A DNA stretch of 64,000 nt from an uncultured Rhodospira sp. (GCF_937138205.1 NZ_CAKZOT010000107.1:1-64000); one strand, 5' to 3'; shown: positions 26,503 through 36,900, counted from the first letter of the stretch. Numbers and translations are program-made. The notes: a model not told the origin generated them from the letters alone.

Positions 26503-29500
26503 GCCGGATCGTCGTTCTTCTGCTGACCCTGGCCGCGACCGCCGTGGTCGCCACCCTGACGCCCGTCCCTCCGGCGCGCGCCGCCGAGGTCATGTCCTCG
26601 TCGCAAGACGGCTTCGGCCGCATGGTGTTCCGGTGGGACGATCCCGTGCGCTACTCGGTCGAGGTGCGGGGCAACACCCTGTTCGCCGAGTTCGACGCGC
26701 CGGTGGCCTCGGACGTCATCATGGTGCCGTTGCGCCTGCCCGACTATGTCGAGACGGTGTACGTCTCGGGCGACCGGCGCACGGTGTCCATGCCCCTGAA
26801 GGGCGACTTCACGCTGAACGTGTTCACGCTGGGCAACGGCGTCGTTGTCGACCTGCGTGGCGGCCCCGCCGCCGAGCCCCCCGCTCCGCCGCCGGCACCG
26901 GCCGAGACTGCCTCGGCTCCTGGCACGGTTCGCGTGCGCACCGGCAAGCACGAGGGCTTCCAGCGCATCGTGTTCGACTGGCCCCGCGCGGTGGGCCACA
27001 GGATGACCGCCGACGACGATCGCTTGGTGCTGCGCTTCGACCGGCCCGCCCGGCTGGCCGTGGACCCGATCCGCGACGACCTGCCGGCGGGCTTTTTGAA
27101 TGTCACCAGTCGCATCGACGGCGACGACAGCGTCTTCGCCCTGAGCGTCCCCGAGGGCGCCACGGCCCGCACCTACACCGCCGGGCCGAAGGTGGTGATG
27201 GACATCACCATCCCACCCGAACCGCCAGCGGAGCAGGTCGCGGCCGCCCAGCCTGAGACGGAGCCCGAGGCCGAGCCAAACACCGAACCGGAACCGGCGT
27301 CCGACTCCGACCCCGAGGCGGCTCCAGAGGACGCGGAGCCACAAGACGCGGCGCCCGCCAATCAGGGGACCCCGGCCACCGCCACGGGCGATGGCCCCGC
27401 ACCAGACCCGGCGGACGACGCTGGCGAATCGCCGTCAGCGTCCATCGCCGCGCCCAAAGACCAACCGCAGCCGGTCGCGCAGAGCGCTGAAACCGCCCCG
27501 GATGACCCGTCCGATCCGGACGCCGAGGCGGCACCCGATGCGGAAGGCACTGGGGCGGACGGCACTGGGGCGGAGGGCACTGGAGACGCGGCGCCGACGG
27601 ACGCCGACGGCGCCGATCAAGCTGCCGCCGCCGATCAGCCCAACGCCGCCGAGACGGACGCCGCCGAGACCTCGACCGCCCCCAACGAAGCGGCGATGGA
27701 GCCCATCGCGGCCGGTGGCCCAACCCTCACGCCCGGCGCCGAGGAGGCCATGGCGGAACGCCTCGCCGATGCCGTGCGCCAGTCCGGCGAACAGGCGCAG
27801 ACGACCGACGACGGGCGTCCGTCCGTCGTCAGCCTGGGCTTTTCATGGGATATGCCGACCGCCGCCGCCGTGTTCCGCCGGGGTGGATACCTTTGGGTGG
27901 TGTTCGACCGCTTCCAGGAGGTCGACCTCGACCTGCTGCGGCGGCTCGGCTCCGGCGTTGTGCGCAGCGTCGACCAGGTCCGCATCGGTCCGAATTCCAC
28001 CATCGTCCGCATGACCACCTCACCGGGCTACAATCCGTCATTGCGCCGCGACGGCCTTCTGTGGGTGGTCGATCTGATGCGGCGGCCGTTGCGTCCGGAA
28101 CGCCCCATTCGCATTCAGGTGCAGGAATCGTCCCCGGTCGGGGCGCGGCTGCTGCTGCCGGTGGTCGAGGGCGGACGCGTGGTCCCCGTGCGGGACCCGG
28201 AACTGGGCGACCAGTTCTTTGTGCTGCCGCTGATCCAGCTTGGCCACGGTGTGTTCCCGGCCCGGACCTTCCCCGAACTGACCATGCCCGTGACGGCGCA
28301 GGGCGCGGTGGTGGTGCCGCTGTCCGACCGCATCGAGATGCGCTCCAGCCGCAGCGGCGCCGAGATCACCGCCGACGGCGGCCTGACCCTGTCGCCCGAC
28401 ACGGCGCGCCTGGACGCCCTGGCCAACCTCGGCGACGACGCGCTGCGGCACGTGTTCGATATCCCCGCCTGGCGGCGCGAGAGCGAAGACAAGAGCTATC
28501 ACGACATTCTGAACGACCTCCAGTTCGCCGTCGCCATGGCCCCCGACAGCCGCCGCGCCGAGGCCCGGCTGGAACTGGCCCGCTACCACTTCGCCAACGG
28601 GTACATCCCCGAAGCCCTTGGCGTGTTGCGCGCGCTGACCGACGAAGACCCGCAGATGGTCAACACGCCAGCGGTTCGGGCGCTGCGCGGGGCGGCCCAG
28701 TTCCTGATGCATCGCTACGGCGAGGCCGTGGACGACCTCAGCCACCCCAGCCTCGCCGACGTGGACGAGGCCGCCTTCTGGCGTGCCGCGGCGCAGTCGC
28801 GCATGGGCCACGCCGGCCTGCAGGCCGCCGTGCTGGAAGCCACCGGCGCCGTGCTGGAGAACTATCCGCCGGACGTGAAGATTCCGCTCGCGTTGGTCGC
28901 CGCCGAAGCCACCATCGAGGCGGGCGATGACCTCGCCGCCAATACCTTCCTGGAGGCCGCGCGCGACCCGGACTACAACACCACGCATGACGAGGCCGTG
29001 ATCCAGTACCTTGAAGGCAAACTGATGGCCAGCACCGGCGCCTTCGAGGCGGCCCTCGCCGCCTGGCGCGAAGCCGAGGCGGGCCAGAGCCGCCGGCACG
29101 CCGCGCTGGCCGCCCGCGATCGCCTGGACATGGAACACAGGCTGGACCTGATCACCACCGAGCAACTGATCAACGGCCTGGAGGACCTGCGCTTCGCCTG
29201 GCGTGGCGGCGATTTCGAATACGACCTGCTGAGGGAACTGGGCGCCCTCTACCTTGAGGACAAGCGCTACGGTGACGCCCTGCGGACGCTGCGGCTGGCG
29301 GCGTCATACTTCCAGGAGCGCCCCGGGTCCGACGAGCTCATGGCCGCCATGCGCCGGATCTTCGACACTCTGTTCCTGGACGGCGGCGCCAACGACATGG
29401 CGCCCCTGACGGCCATCGCCCTGTTCGACGAGTTCCGGGAGCTCACCCCCACCGGCAACAAGGGCGACGAGATGATCCGCCGGTTGGCCGACCGTCTGGT

Positions 29501-30164
29501 GTCGGTCGACCTGCTGGACCCGGCCGCCGCCCTGCTGGAACGCCAGATCCGCTACCGTCTGCGCGGCCTCGACCGCTCCAAGGTGGGAGCCCGTCTGGCC
29601 CTCGTGTACCTTCTCAACCGCCAGCCCGGCAACGCGCTGGAGGCCCTGGAGAAGACCCGATTCGCGCCGCTGCCCGAACGCCTGGAGCGGCAGCGCCGCC
29701 ACCTGCGCGCGCGCGGCCTGGCCGACACTGGCGACCCCGAGGCCGCCATCGCCCTGCTGGAAAACGACCCCAGCGAGGATGCGCGGGTGCTGCGGGCGGA
29801 AATCCACTGGCGCGACCGCAACTGGGCCGAAGCGGCCCGCGCGCTCGCCGAACTGGTGCCGCCGCCGCCGCAGGACAACGCGGCGCTGTCGGAAAAGGAT
29901 GCCTTCCGCCTGATTGACTGGGCCACCGCCCTGACGCTGGCCGGCGACGAGACCGGCGTCTCCCTGCTGCGGCAACGATATCTTGACACGCTGGCCGGCA
30001 CGCCGTTTCGTGATGCCTTCGACTTGGTCACGGCGACGCCCGAGTCGGGAGTCATCGACATCGCCTCGGTCGGCGGCAAGATCAGGCAGGCGGAAAAGTT
30101 CCGCAGCTATCTGACCGCCTACCGCGACAAGCTGCGGGACGAACGCCTCAGCGCGATCAACTGA
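26499..30164 (+). CDS. Large periplasmic TPR protein of the flagellar locus
   Basis: This 1221-residue protein has a signal peptide (residues 1-28, cut after PARA). Two or three similar beta-rich units follow (GFGRMVFRWDD near 38, GFQRIVFDWPRA near 150, and LGFSWDMPTAAAVFRRGG near 447). Between them is an acidic Ala/Glu/Pro region (250-420). The second half is helical and TPR-like, with runs such as RLELARYHFANGYIPEALGV and YGDALRTLRLAASYF. The beta units resemble AMIN-type wall-binding modules, but I cannot confirm that. Its overlap with motB suggests a scaffold around the stators. No gene name is assigned. Confidence 0.7.
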   Translation: MSRIVVLLLTLAATAVVATLTPVPPARAAEVMSSSQDGFGRMVFRWDDPVRYSVEVRGNTLFAEFDAPVASDVIMVPLRLPDYVETVYVSGDRRTVSMPLKGDFTLNVFTLGNGVVVDLRGGPAAEPPAPPPAPAETASAPGTVRVRTGKHEGFQRIVFDWPRAVGHRMTADDDRLVLRFDRPARLAVDPIRDDLPAGFLNVTSRIDGDDSVFALSVPEGATARTYTAGPKVVMDITIPPEPPAEQVAAAQPETEPEAEPNTEPEPASDSDPEAAPEDAEPQDAAPANQGTPATATGDGPAPDPADDAGESPSASIAAPKDQPQPVAQSAETAPDDPSDPDAEAAPDAEGTGADGTGAEGTGDAAPTDADGADQAAAADQPNAAETDAAETSTAPNEAAMEPIAAGGPTLTPGAEEAMAERLADAVRQSGEQAQTTDDGRPSVVSLGFSWDMPTAAAVFRRGGYLWVVFDRFQEVDLDLLRRLGSGVVRSVDQVRIGPNSTIVRMTTSPGYNPSLRRDGLLWVVDLMRRPLRPERPIRIQVQESSPVGARLLLPVVEGGRVVPVRDPELGDQFFVLPLIQLGHGVFPARTFPELTMPVTAQGAVVVPLSDRIEMRSSRSGAEITADGGLTLSPDTARLDALANLGDDALRHVFDIPAWRRESEDKSYHDILNDLQFAVAMAPDSRRAEARLELARYHFANGYIPEALGVLRALTDEDPQMVNTPAVRALRGAAQFLMHRYGEAVDDLSHPSLADVDEAAFWRAAAQSRMGHAGLQAAVLEATGAVLENYPPDVKIPLALVAAEATIEAGDDLAANTFLEAARDPDYNTTHDEAVIQYLEGKLMASTGAFEAALAAWREAEAGQSRRHAALAARDRLDMEHRLDLITTEQLINGLEDLRFAWRGGDFEYDLLRELGALYLEDKRYGDALRTLRLAASYFQERPGSDELMAAMRRIFDTLFLDGGANDMAPLTAIALFDEFRELTPTGNKGDEMIRRLADRLVSVDLLDPAAALLERQIRYRLRGLDRSKVGARLALVYLLNRQPGNALEALEKTRFAPLPERLERQRRHLRARGLADTGDPEAAIALLENDPSEDARVLRAEIHWRDRNWAEAARALAELVPPPPQDNAALSEKDAFRLIDWATALTLAGDETGVSLLRQRYLDTLAGTPFRDAFDLVTATPESGVIDIASVGGKIRQAEKFRSYLTAYRDKLRDERLSAIN

Positions 30165-30258
30165 GACTCCACGCCTTGATGCTTGATGCCCACGGCGGTT
30201 GAGGGCGGCTCATCCGCCAAGCCGCACCGGCCCGCTCGCCAAAGGACGCCCGCGCGCC

Positions 30259-30942
30259 GTGTTCCAGATCACCCCTGACATCCTGCTCCGCGCCTATGCC
30301 TCGGGCCTGTTCCCCATGGCCCGTGCCCGCCACGACCCGAAGGTCTACTGGGTCGACCCGGACCAACGCGGCGTGCTGCCTCTCGACGCCTTCCACGTGT
30401 CCCGCTCGTTGCGCAAGACCCTGCGCCGGCAGGTGTTCGAGGTTCGCGTCGACACCGCCTTCGCCGACGTCGTGGGCGGCTGCGCCGACGCGGTGCCGAA
30501 CCGCCCGGAAACCTGGATCAACGAAGAAATCGAGACGCTGTTCCTGGACCTGCACGCACGCGGGCTGGCGCACAGCGTCGAGGTGTGGCGCGACGGTCAG
30601 CTGGTGGGCGGGCTGTACGGGTTGGCGCTGGCCGCCGCCTTCTTCGGCGAGAGCATGTTCTCGCGCGCCACCGATGCCTCGAAGGTGGCGTTGTGCCATC
30701 TGGTCGCCCGCCTGCGCGCCGGCGGCTTTCGCCTGCTCGACACCCAGTTCATCACCGACCACCTGGCCCAGTTCGGCGCCCGCGAGATCCCGCGCGGCCT
30801 GTACATGGACCGCCTGGACGACGCCATGCACAAACCGTGGGGCACGTTTCACTGCGATCCGGAGGCGGTCTCGTCGGCGCTGGCGGCGCTGTCCGCGCCG
30901 CCGCCGGATGCATCGGCGCATTCCAACACCCAGACGTCATAG
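30259..30942 (+). CDS. aat: Leucyl/phenylalanyl-tRNA--protein transferase
   Basis: The 227-residue protein shows the Aat family blocks LLRAYASGLFPMAR (near residue 9), VYWVDPDQRGVLPLDAFHVS (near 29), ESMFSRATDASKVALCHLV (near 135) and LLDTQFITDHLAQFGAREIPR (near 160). It adds Leu or Phe to N-terminal Arg/Lys of proteins, marking them for ClpS-ClpAP degradation. The start is a GTG at 30259. The last 94 bases overlap the convergent DUF2155 gene. Confidence 0.93.
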   Translation: MFQITPDILLRAYASGLFPMARARHDPKVYWVDPDQRGVLPLDAFHVSRSLRKTLRRQVFEVRVDTAFADVVGGCADAVPNRPETWINEEIETLFLDLHARGLAHSVEVWRDGQLVGGLYGLALAAAFFGESMFSRATDASKVALCHLVARLRAGGFRLLDTQFITDHLAQFGAREIPRGLYMDRLDDAMHKPWGTFHCDPEAVSSALAALSAPPPDASAHSNTQTS

Positions 30943-31376
30943 ACCGGGTGTTCCAGGGCCGACAGCGACGGGCTGGAGGCGAACATCCAGCCCTGGAAGA
31001 TCTTGCGCGGCGCCTCGCCTGGACGGTTTTCGCTGATCTCCAGGAACGCGGCATCCTCGGGCGCCTGGTCCGGCGCCGTGCGGCGGCAGGCCCGCACAAG
31101 GACCTCCACGCCCTCCAGGGTAACCCGCTCACCCACCGGTACCGCGATCTGGTCGACGCGCGCCGTCGACTTGTCGAGCCAGCGCAGCACCACCCGGTCG
31201 GAGTCGATGGTCGGGCGGTCGAACGTCGTCGAGGGGGCCGGGTCGTCCTGCGCCGCCACCGTGCCGGCGGCCGGAACGGCGGCGCCGGCCAGCACGGCCC
31301 CGACCAAGCCAACCAGGGGCAGCGTCACGATACCATGGCGGAGAAGACGGCGGGCGGGCATGGTCGGATCAGGCAT
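30849..31376 (-). CDS. DUF2155 exported protein
   Basis: This 175-residue protein has a signal peptide (to about residue 42, VAAQD). The DUF2155 domain includes VVLRWLDKSTARVDQIAVPV and IFQGWMFASSPSLSALEHPV and ends YDVWVLECA. The family is found almost only in alphaproteobacteria, next to aat, and its function is unknown. Here it converges on aat and its 3' end overlaps it by 94 bases, where the protein carries a Gly/Ala/Ser-rich tail not needed for the domain. Confidence 0.85.
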   Translation of the reverse strand: MPDPTMPARRLLRHGIVTLPLVGLVGAVLAGAAVPAAGTVAAQDDPAPSTTFDRPTIDSDRVVLRWLDKSTARVDQIAVPVGERVTLEGVEVLVRACRRTAPDQAPEDAAFLEISENRPGEAPRKIFQGWMFASSPSLSALEHPVYDVWVLECADASGGGADSAASADETASGSQ

Positions 31377-31467
31377 GGTCGGGCGATCTCGTGGCGGGTG
31401 GAGACGGAAACGGGCGCGGGTCTCGTTTGCCGCACCAATCGGGCGGAAGCAAGGCAGGCCTGGATGG

Positions 31468-31734
31468 TCATGGCCCGTCCGGCGCCGCCCCCAGGCGGAT
31501 CACGCCCTTGACGTCGGCCGGATCGGCCACCGGCTTGCCCTTGCGGTAGATGCCGATGCGCCCCTGGCGGGCCAGAGCGATGGCCACGGTCCGGACCGGC
31601 CGCAGCAATGCGCGCCAGTCCCCGGACGCCCCCTCGGCCAGGTCCTGGGCGATGTCCGCCGGCGCCACCGTGCGGCCGGGATCGCACGTGGCCACGCGCC
31701 GCAGGATGGCGTCGGCAATGGCGTCGTGGTCCAT
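31468..31734 (-). CDS. DUF3253 small protein
   Basis: The 88-residue protein matches DUF3253, a short winged-helix-like family: DAILRRVATCDPGRTVAPAD, WRALLRPVRTVAIALARQG and IGIYRKGKPVADPADVKGVI. The function is unknown; the fold suggests nucleic acid binding. The ATG at 31734 follows GGGAGG; a GTG 15 bases upstream is also possible. It lies 54 bases after the CheX-receiver gene on the same strand and may be the last gene of that transcript. Confidence 0.75.
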   Translation of the reverse strand: MDHDAIADAILRRVATCDPGRTVAPADIAQDLAEGASGDWRALLRPVRTVAIALARQGRIGIYRKGKPVADPADVKGVIRLGAAPDGP

Positions 31735-31788
31735 GTTTGGCCTCCCCACGCGACACGCGCCCCATCGCCGGCCGGAGCCATGGCCCGC

Positions 31789-32733
31789 TCAGGACTCACC
31801 GCGGGTCCGGGCCCTTTCGATCACCGCGGCCAGCTTGTCGCGCTTGATCGGTTTCAGCACATAGCCCTTCGCGCCGGCGTCCAGGGCATTGAAGACGAGG
31901 CGTTCCTGGCCATGCGAGGTCACCATGACGATGGCGGCGTCCGGGAACTCGCTGACGATCAGGTGGGTGGCCTCGACGCCGTCCATGTCCGGCATGGTGA
32001 TGTCCATGGTGACCAGATCCGGCGTCAACTGTCGGTAGGACGTGACCGCCCCCGCGCCGGTTGCCGCCGTGCCGATCACGGTATGGCCCAGGTCGGTCAG
32101 GATCGAGGTGATCTTCTCAACCGTGAAAATGGAATCGTCGACGACGAGAACACGAAGCGGGGCCATCACCTGGTCCTGCGCGGCGTGCTTCACCTGGTCA
32201 TCGAACACGGCCCGGGGGCCGACGACACTGACGTCGAGGACTCCTTTCTCCGTGGTCAGGTGCATGATTGAGAAAATGGCGTCCCGGTGCTGTTGTATCC
32301 ATTTCGTGTTGTCCAGAATCACCGGCGTCGAAAGGCTGATTGTCGTGTCGGCCAACTGAAGGTCTCCGGTCCCGAGTCCAAGCGCCATGTTGACGGCTTC
32401 CGCCGCGCAGTCGCGGCGATACGTCTCCCTGTCTTCCATGGGAAGGCCCAGGGACCCGACCATGCCGTCGACCAGTTCTTTCAAAAGCGTCTCGGCGAAG
32501 CTGAAGGCGACCAGAACGTTCACGGGCGCCCCCAACCCGGCCAGGACCGTCAGGCCCTGGATATGGAGGCTGTCAAGCCCGCGCGTCACCGTCGACACGT
32601 GGGTCACGCCGATCCCGGCCTCTTCCGAGAGGATCTGGCGCGTGCGTGCGAGGATGCACTCCATCAACCTCGGCATGAGGGTGTCGTCGAACGCGGGCGC
32701 CGACGATGGACCCAGGCCCTTGGGACCAAGCAT
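31789..32733 (-). CDS. CheX phosphatase-receiver fusion protein
   Basis: Residues 1-185 of this 314-residue protein form a CheX/CheC-like phosphatase domain. It keeps the catalytic Glu-x-x-Asn motif (E112, N115 in AAEAVNMALGL). Residues 193-314 are a receiver domain with the acidic pair DD, Asp244 in TMDITMPDMDG, Thr/Ser in MVTSHGQ and Lys in LKPIKRDKL. CheX removes phosphate from CheY-type receivers, so this is a receiver tied to its own eraser. A GGGAGAGG ribosome site supports the start at 32733. It is the distal gene of the polyketide synthase operon; split homologues lie at 47000 and 47683. Confidence 0.85.
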   Translation of the reverse strand: MLGPKGLGPSSAPAFDDTLMPRLMECILARTRQILSEEAGIGVTHVSTVTRGLDSLHIQGLTVLAGLGAPVNVLVAFSFAETLLKELVDGMVGSLGLPMEDRETYRRDCAAEAVNMALGLGTGDLQLADTTISLSTPVILDNTKWIQQHRDAIFSIMHLTTEKGVLDVSVVGPRAVFDDQVKHAAQDQVMAPLRVLVVDDSIFTVEKITSILTDLGHTVIGTAATGAGAVTSYRQLTPDLVTMDITMPDMDGVEATHLIVSEFPDAAIVMVTSHGQERLVFNALDAGAKGYVLKPIKRDKLAAVIERARTRGES

Positions 32734-32854
32734 GGTAGCCTCTCCCAACGAAAGCGGCATCCAATGGGATGCCCCCTACACAAGAAAGGCGCATTTTCCC
32801 CGAAAACACAAGCTTTGTTCGAATGTGGCCGCGATCACCCCCATCACACCCCCA

Positions 32855-33934
32855 TCACGCGGCGGCCGCCTCCATGCCAAGAACCTGGCTGTGCTGGCGG
32901 AGAAACGCTTTTCCTTGCTGGTATCCCAGATGGAACAGGCGCTCCAGATTGGATCGGGACCAGTCAAGAGCCGTGTATTCCCATTGATCCGGGATGGGGA
33001 AATCTAGCCTCAAGGCGCGGATCATCATCTCCTCGTCGTGCTGCGCTTCGTTCCATTCCTCCAGTCTGTTATAAAAAATGTCGAGATTCGCGCGGTCCAG
33101 GGGAATCAACGCCGAGATGATGGACTGGCCATAGGCTGCCCACAGGCTGCGCGGGGGCTGGAGATACTCGGTATTGCCGAAGGAATTGAAGATGACGATG
33201 TTGTCGACCATCTTCCCGGTGTCCTTGATGAACTTGACAACGCCCTGGAAGTTAAAGGCTTCTTCCGTCGCGCCCTCGATGTAGCTTTTTCCGTATTTCT
33301 CCGCCGGGGGATAGATGAAGGGGAAGGCTCCCGTGGCCCCGAACACCTCCGGCGTAATCTGCTCCTTGGAAAATATCTGCATCTTGTGGTCGGTCAGGCA
33401 GTAGCTGTTCAGGTAGACTTCTTCTCGGATCAGTTTGAGCTTGCTGAAGTCGACAAGATCCTTGATGAAGGGCGTATGGGCGCACAGCCCCTTGCTCCAG
33501 GGCGTGACCAGGGCCGGCGTGCTGATGGCCCACCACGCCTGGATCAGATCACTGGCCAGTTTTTGGCCTTTGGTCATGTTGGTCTGGTTCATGACCCGGC
33601 GGTACCCGGGCATCTTGGACAGCAGGAACCGGTAGGCATCGGCCATGCGCCCGTATTTCTGGAAGACCTTGTAGTTCATCGGCACGAACCGGTAGATCTC
33701 ATCCGAGATGCCAAGGTTCAGGGAGTTCTTGAGGGCACTGGCCCGGTCCATTCCCTTTGGCGCCAGATAGGTCAGGGCGACCGAGCCGCCACCCCCCGCG
33801 CCGGTGACCACGTCGAACTGCAGGCCGGCCTCCTCGAAGGCCAGCAGCGCGCCCGTCATCAGGCTGAAGTTCGGAGCGCCACCTCCCAGAACCAGTGCGT
33901 TGACCGGCTTCCGATGTGTCGTGTGTTCCACCAT
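32855..33934 (-). CDS. Patatin-like protein with altered catalytic residues
   Basis: The 359-residue protein has the patatin fold start ALVLGGGAPNFSLMTGALLA (residues 14-33). The elbow GAGGG (45-49) sits where patatins have Gly-x-Ser-x-Gly, so the nucleophile Ser is a Gly; the nearest Ser is S51. The catalytic Asp of the DG(G/A) motif appears as Glu in YIEGA (E220). The rest (IFNSFGNTEYLQPPRSL and similar) follows bacterial patatins. It is probably not a normal phospholipase. Base composition is visibly lower in GC than its neighbours. It lies 55 bases after the polyketide synthase gene in the same direction. Confidence 0.75.
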   Translation of the reverse strand: MVEHTTHRKPVNALVLGGGAPNFSLMTGALLAFEEAGLQFDVVTGAGGGGSVALTYLAPKGMDRASALKNSLNLGISDEIYRFVPMNYKVFQKYGRMADAYRFLLSKMPGYRRVMNQTNMTKGQKLASDLIQAWWAISTPALVTPWSKGLCAHTPFIKDLVDFSKLKLIREEVYLNSYCLTDHKMQIFSKEQITPEVFGATGAFPFIYPPAEKYGKSYIEGATEEAFNFQGVVKFIKDTGKMVDNIVIFNSFGNTEYLQPPRSLWAAYGQSIISALIPLDRANLDIFYNRLEEWNEAQHDEEMMIRALRLDFPIPDQWEYTALDWSRSNLERLFHLGYQQGKAFLRQHSQVLGMEAAAA

Positions 33935-33989
33935 GTCCCCCGCCTTTTCATCTGAGAGGTGTGCGTTTCAGGAGTGATCATCGGCAGCG

Positions 33990-36900
33990 CTAGTCGGATG
34001 AGGACATCAGGTCGCGCGCGATGACGCGCTGGATGAACGCCGCGTCCTCGAACACCGAATAGTGCGTTCCCTCCCGCATGTGGACATGCAGGCGGCTGTT
34101 CGTGAACCGTCCCCAGCCCAGGACGTCCTCGCGCGACACGTAGGGATCGCCGCGCGAGACGAAGCAGGTGATGGGGATGTCCCAGGGGCGCCCTGGCCGG
34201 TACCGGTACTCCGTGGTCATCTCGAACTCCGCCCGCACCGCCGGCAGCATCAGGCGGCGCAGGTCCGGGTCGTTGAGGAACTCGTCCGAGGCGGCCATGT
34301 CGAACTGGCGGATGATGCTGGCGAACACGGCATCAGGCTGGCGGTAGGCGGGCACCAGGGGCTGATAGTCCGTCTGACCGACCAGGTGGCGCGCCAGGCG
34401 TCGCTCGAAGGGCCCGACGATGCGCACCCGGTCCGGCGGCCGCGCGCCCGAACAGAACAGGTGACGCGGCGGTGGCCGTCCCGAGTCCACGAGCGCCCGC
34501 GTCGTCTCATAGAGGGTCAAGCCCCCCAGGCAGTGGCCGAACAGAGCGTAGGGCCGGTCCAGAAGAGGGTCCATGTCGGCAAGCACGCTGGCCACGAAGG
34601 TGTCCATGTCGCGGACCGGCGGCTCGTGGATGCGCGACAGGCGCCCGGGCGGTTCCACGGCGACCAGTTCGATGGCCGGATGTGTTTGCGACGCCCAACT
34701 GTGAAAGGCCGCCGATCCGCCGCCGGCGAAGGGGAAACAGAACACGCGGAAGCGCGGATCGTCGCGCGGGGTGATGGGCATGAGCCATGCCCCCGCCCTC
34801 GGCCGGCCACCGCCCCGGTCGGCGCGACCGCCTCCGGTGCTGCGGCCTGGCCCAGGCGGCGCCTTGGGCGGGGTGGTGAGTCCGCCGTCTCCGGTCTCTC
34901 GCGCCCCGACGACGTCGGCGTTGGCGGCGCTGGCGGCGCTGGCAGTGACAGGGGTGGGCGCCGCGGTCTCCAGGCCCTTCAGGTCGGGCCAGACCTCGTC
35001 GATCACCTGGGCAATCGGGGGGCCCTGAATGAGCTTGGCCGGGGCAATGCGGACGCCCGTGGCCGCCTCCACGCGGTTGATGAGGGTGACGGCCATGAGG
35101 GAATCCAACCCCAGGTCCCGCAGCGGCTGCTCCGGATCGGGCGGCGTCCCCATGCCCAGGGTGGCCGCCGCCTGGCCCGTCAGGAACGCGGTCAGCGCCG
35201 CGCGCCGGTCGGCGGGATCGCCGCCGGTCAGACGGGCGCGCAGGTCCGCGCCGTCCTCGGCCAGGCCCTCGCCCGTGTCCGGCGCGGCCAGTTCCGCGTA
35301 GAACGGGGGCGGCGCCTGGAACTGGCGCAGGAACAGGGACCAGTCGGTCAGCGTTACCACGGCCTGCGTCATGGGACCGTCGAACAGGGTGTCGAACGCC
35401 TCCCGCCCCTGGGCGGGGGGGATGTAGTCCATGCCCCGCGCGCGCCAGATCGCCTCGCCCCGCGCGCCCAGGGTCTCGGCCAGCCCGGCCTCGGCCCAGG
35501 GACCCCAGTTGACGGACTGAGCGGGCAGGCCGACCGCTCGCCGGTGGGCGGCGAGCGCGTCCAGGCAGGCGTTGCCCGCCGTGTAGTTGGTCTGGCCGGC
35601 GGAGCCGATGACCGACAGGACGGAGGAGAAGAGCACGAACTCCTGAAGGGGCAGGCCGGCCGCTTCCCGATGCAGCAACCAGGCGGCGTCCAGCTTGGGT
35701 GCCAGGGCCTCGCGGAACCGGGTCCAGGTCATGCCGTCGGCCATGCCGTCCCGCAGCACGCCGGCCACGTGGTAGATGCCTCGCAGGGGTGGGTCCATGG
35801 CGCGCAGGTCGGCCATCAGGGCGGTCAGGTCGCCCGGATCGGAAACGTCGGCCCGCGCCAGCACGACCTTGGCCCCCAGGGCCTCAAGCTGGTCCACCAC
35901 CGACGCGGCGTTGGGGGTGTCGGCGCCCCGGCGGCTGGCCAGCACCAGCGTGGGCTCGGGCCGGTTGCGGGCGATCCAGGTCGCGGTCTCCACGCCCAGC
36001 GCGCCCAGCCCGCCGGTGACCAGATAGGTCCCGGGGCGCCCCTGGTCCACGCGCGGGGGTGGCGGTTCGGCGCGCACCAGACGGGCGGCGCGCCGCTCAC
36101 CGCCCCGGAACGCCGCCTGGTTTTCGCCGTCGCCGGCGCGGAGGTGACGGGCGAGCGCCGGGATCTCGCGGTCCGGATCACCGCCGGCCTCCAGGTCCAC
36201 CAGACCACCCCACGCGGCCGGCGCCTCCAGCGACAGGGACCGCCCCATGCCCCAGAGCCCGGCCTGCAGCACGTCAACGGGGGGCAGGGCGCTGGTGACG
36301 GGCATCGCGCATCGGGTGACCAGCCACAGGCGCGGCGGCCGGTCGAAGCGGTCACGGCAGTCGCCGATGGCCTGGGCCCAGGCCAGGGCCGAACCCAGAA
36401 TCTCCTTCTGACCCGCCTCGTCGGCCCAGTCGACGGTCCCGATCAGCCCGGCATCCAGGCCCATCAGATGGACGATGTCCGGGCCGTCCCGCCCCTGCGC
36501 GGCCAGTGCCTCCAGCATCGCCCGCGCCGCCTCGCGCTCGCGCGGTACGTCGGCATGGGCGATGGCCTCCGCCCCGGGTCCAAGGGCGGCGGCGAGGCCG
36601 GTTCCGAACCCCTCCCGGCCGCCGCCGAGAACAAGCCAGCGCTCCGACGCGGCCGCCGGCCCGGCCTCGGCCGGCAATGGACTGGAGACCCAGGTCGGCC
36701 GGTACAGCCACCCGCCGTCCGCCGTGCCCGGTTTCCGGAACAGGGTCTTGGGCAGGGCCTTGACCGTGAGCCCGTGGAACGCGGCGACCTCACGTCCCTC
36801 GCGGTCGAAGACCTCGATGTCGACCCGTGAGACTCCCTGGCCGCCGCCCCCCGCACCGCGTTCGGACGAGCGGCGGGCATGAACCCAGAGTTCCCGTGCC

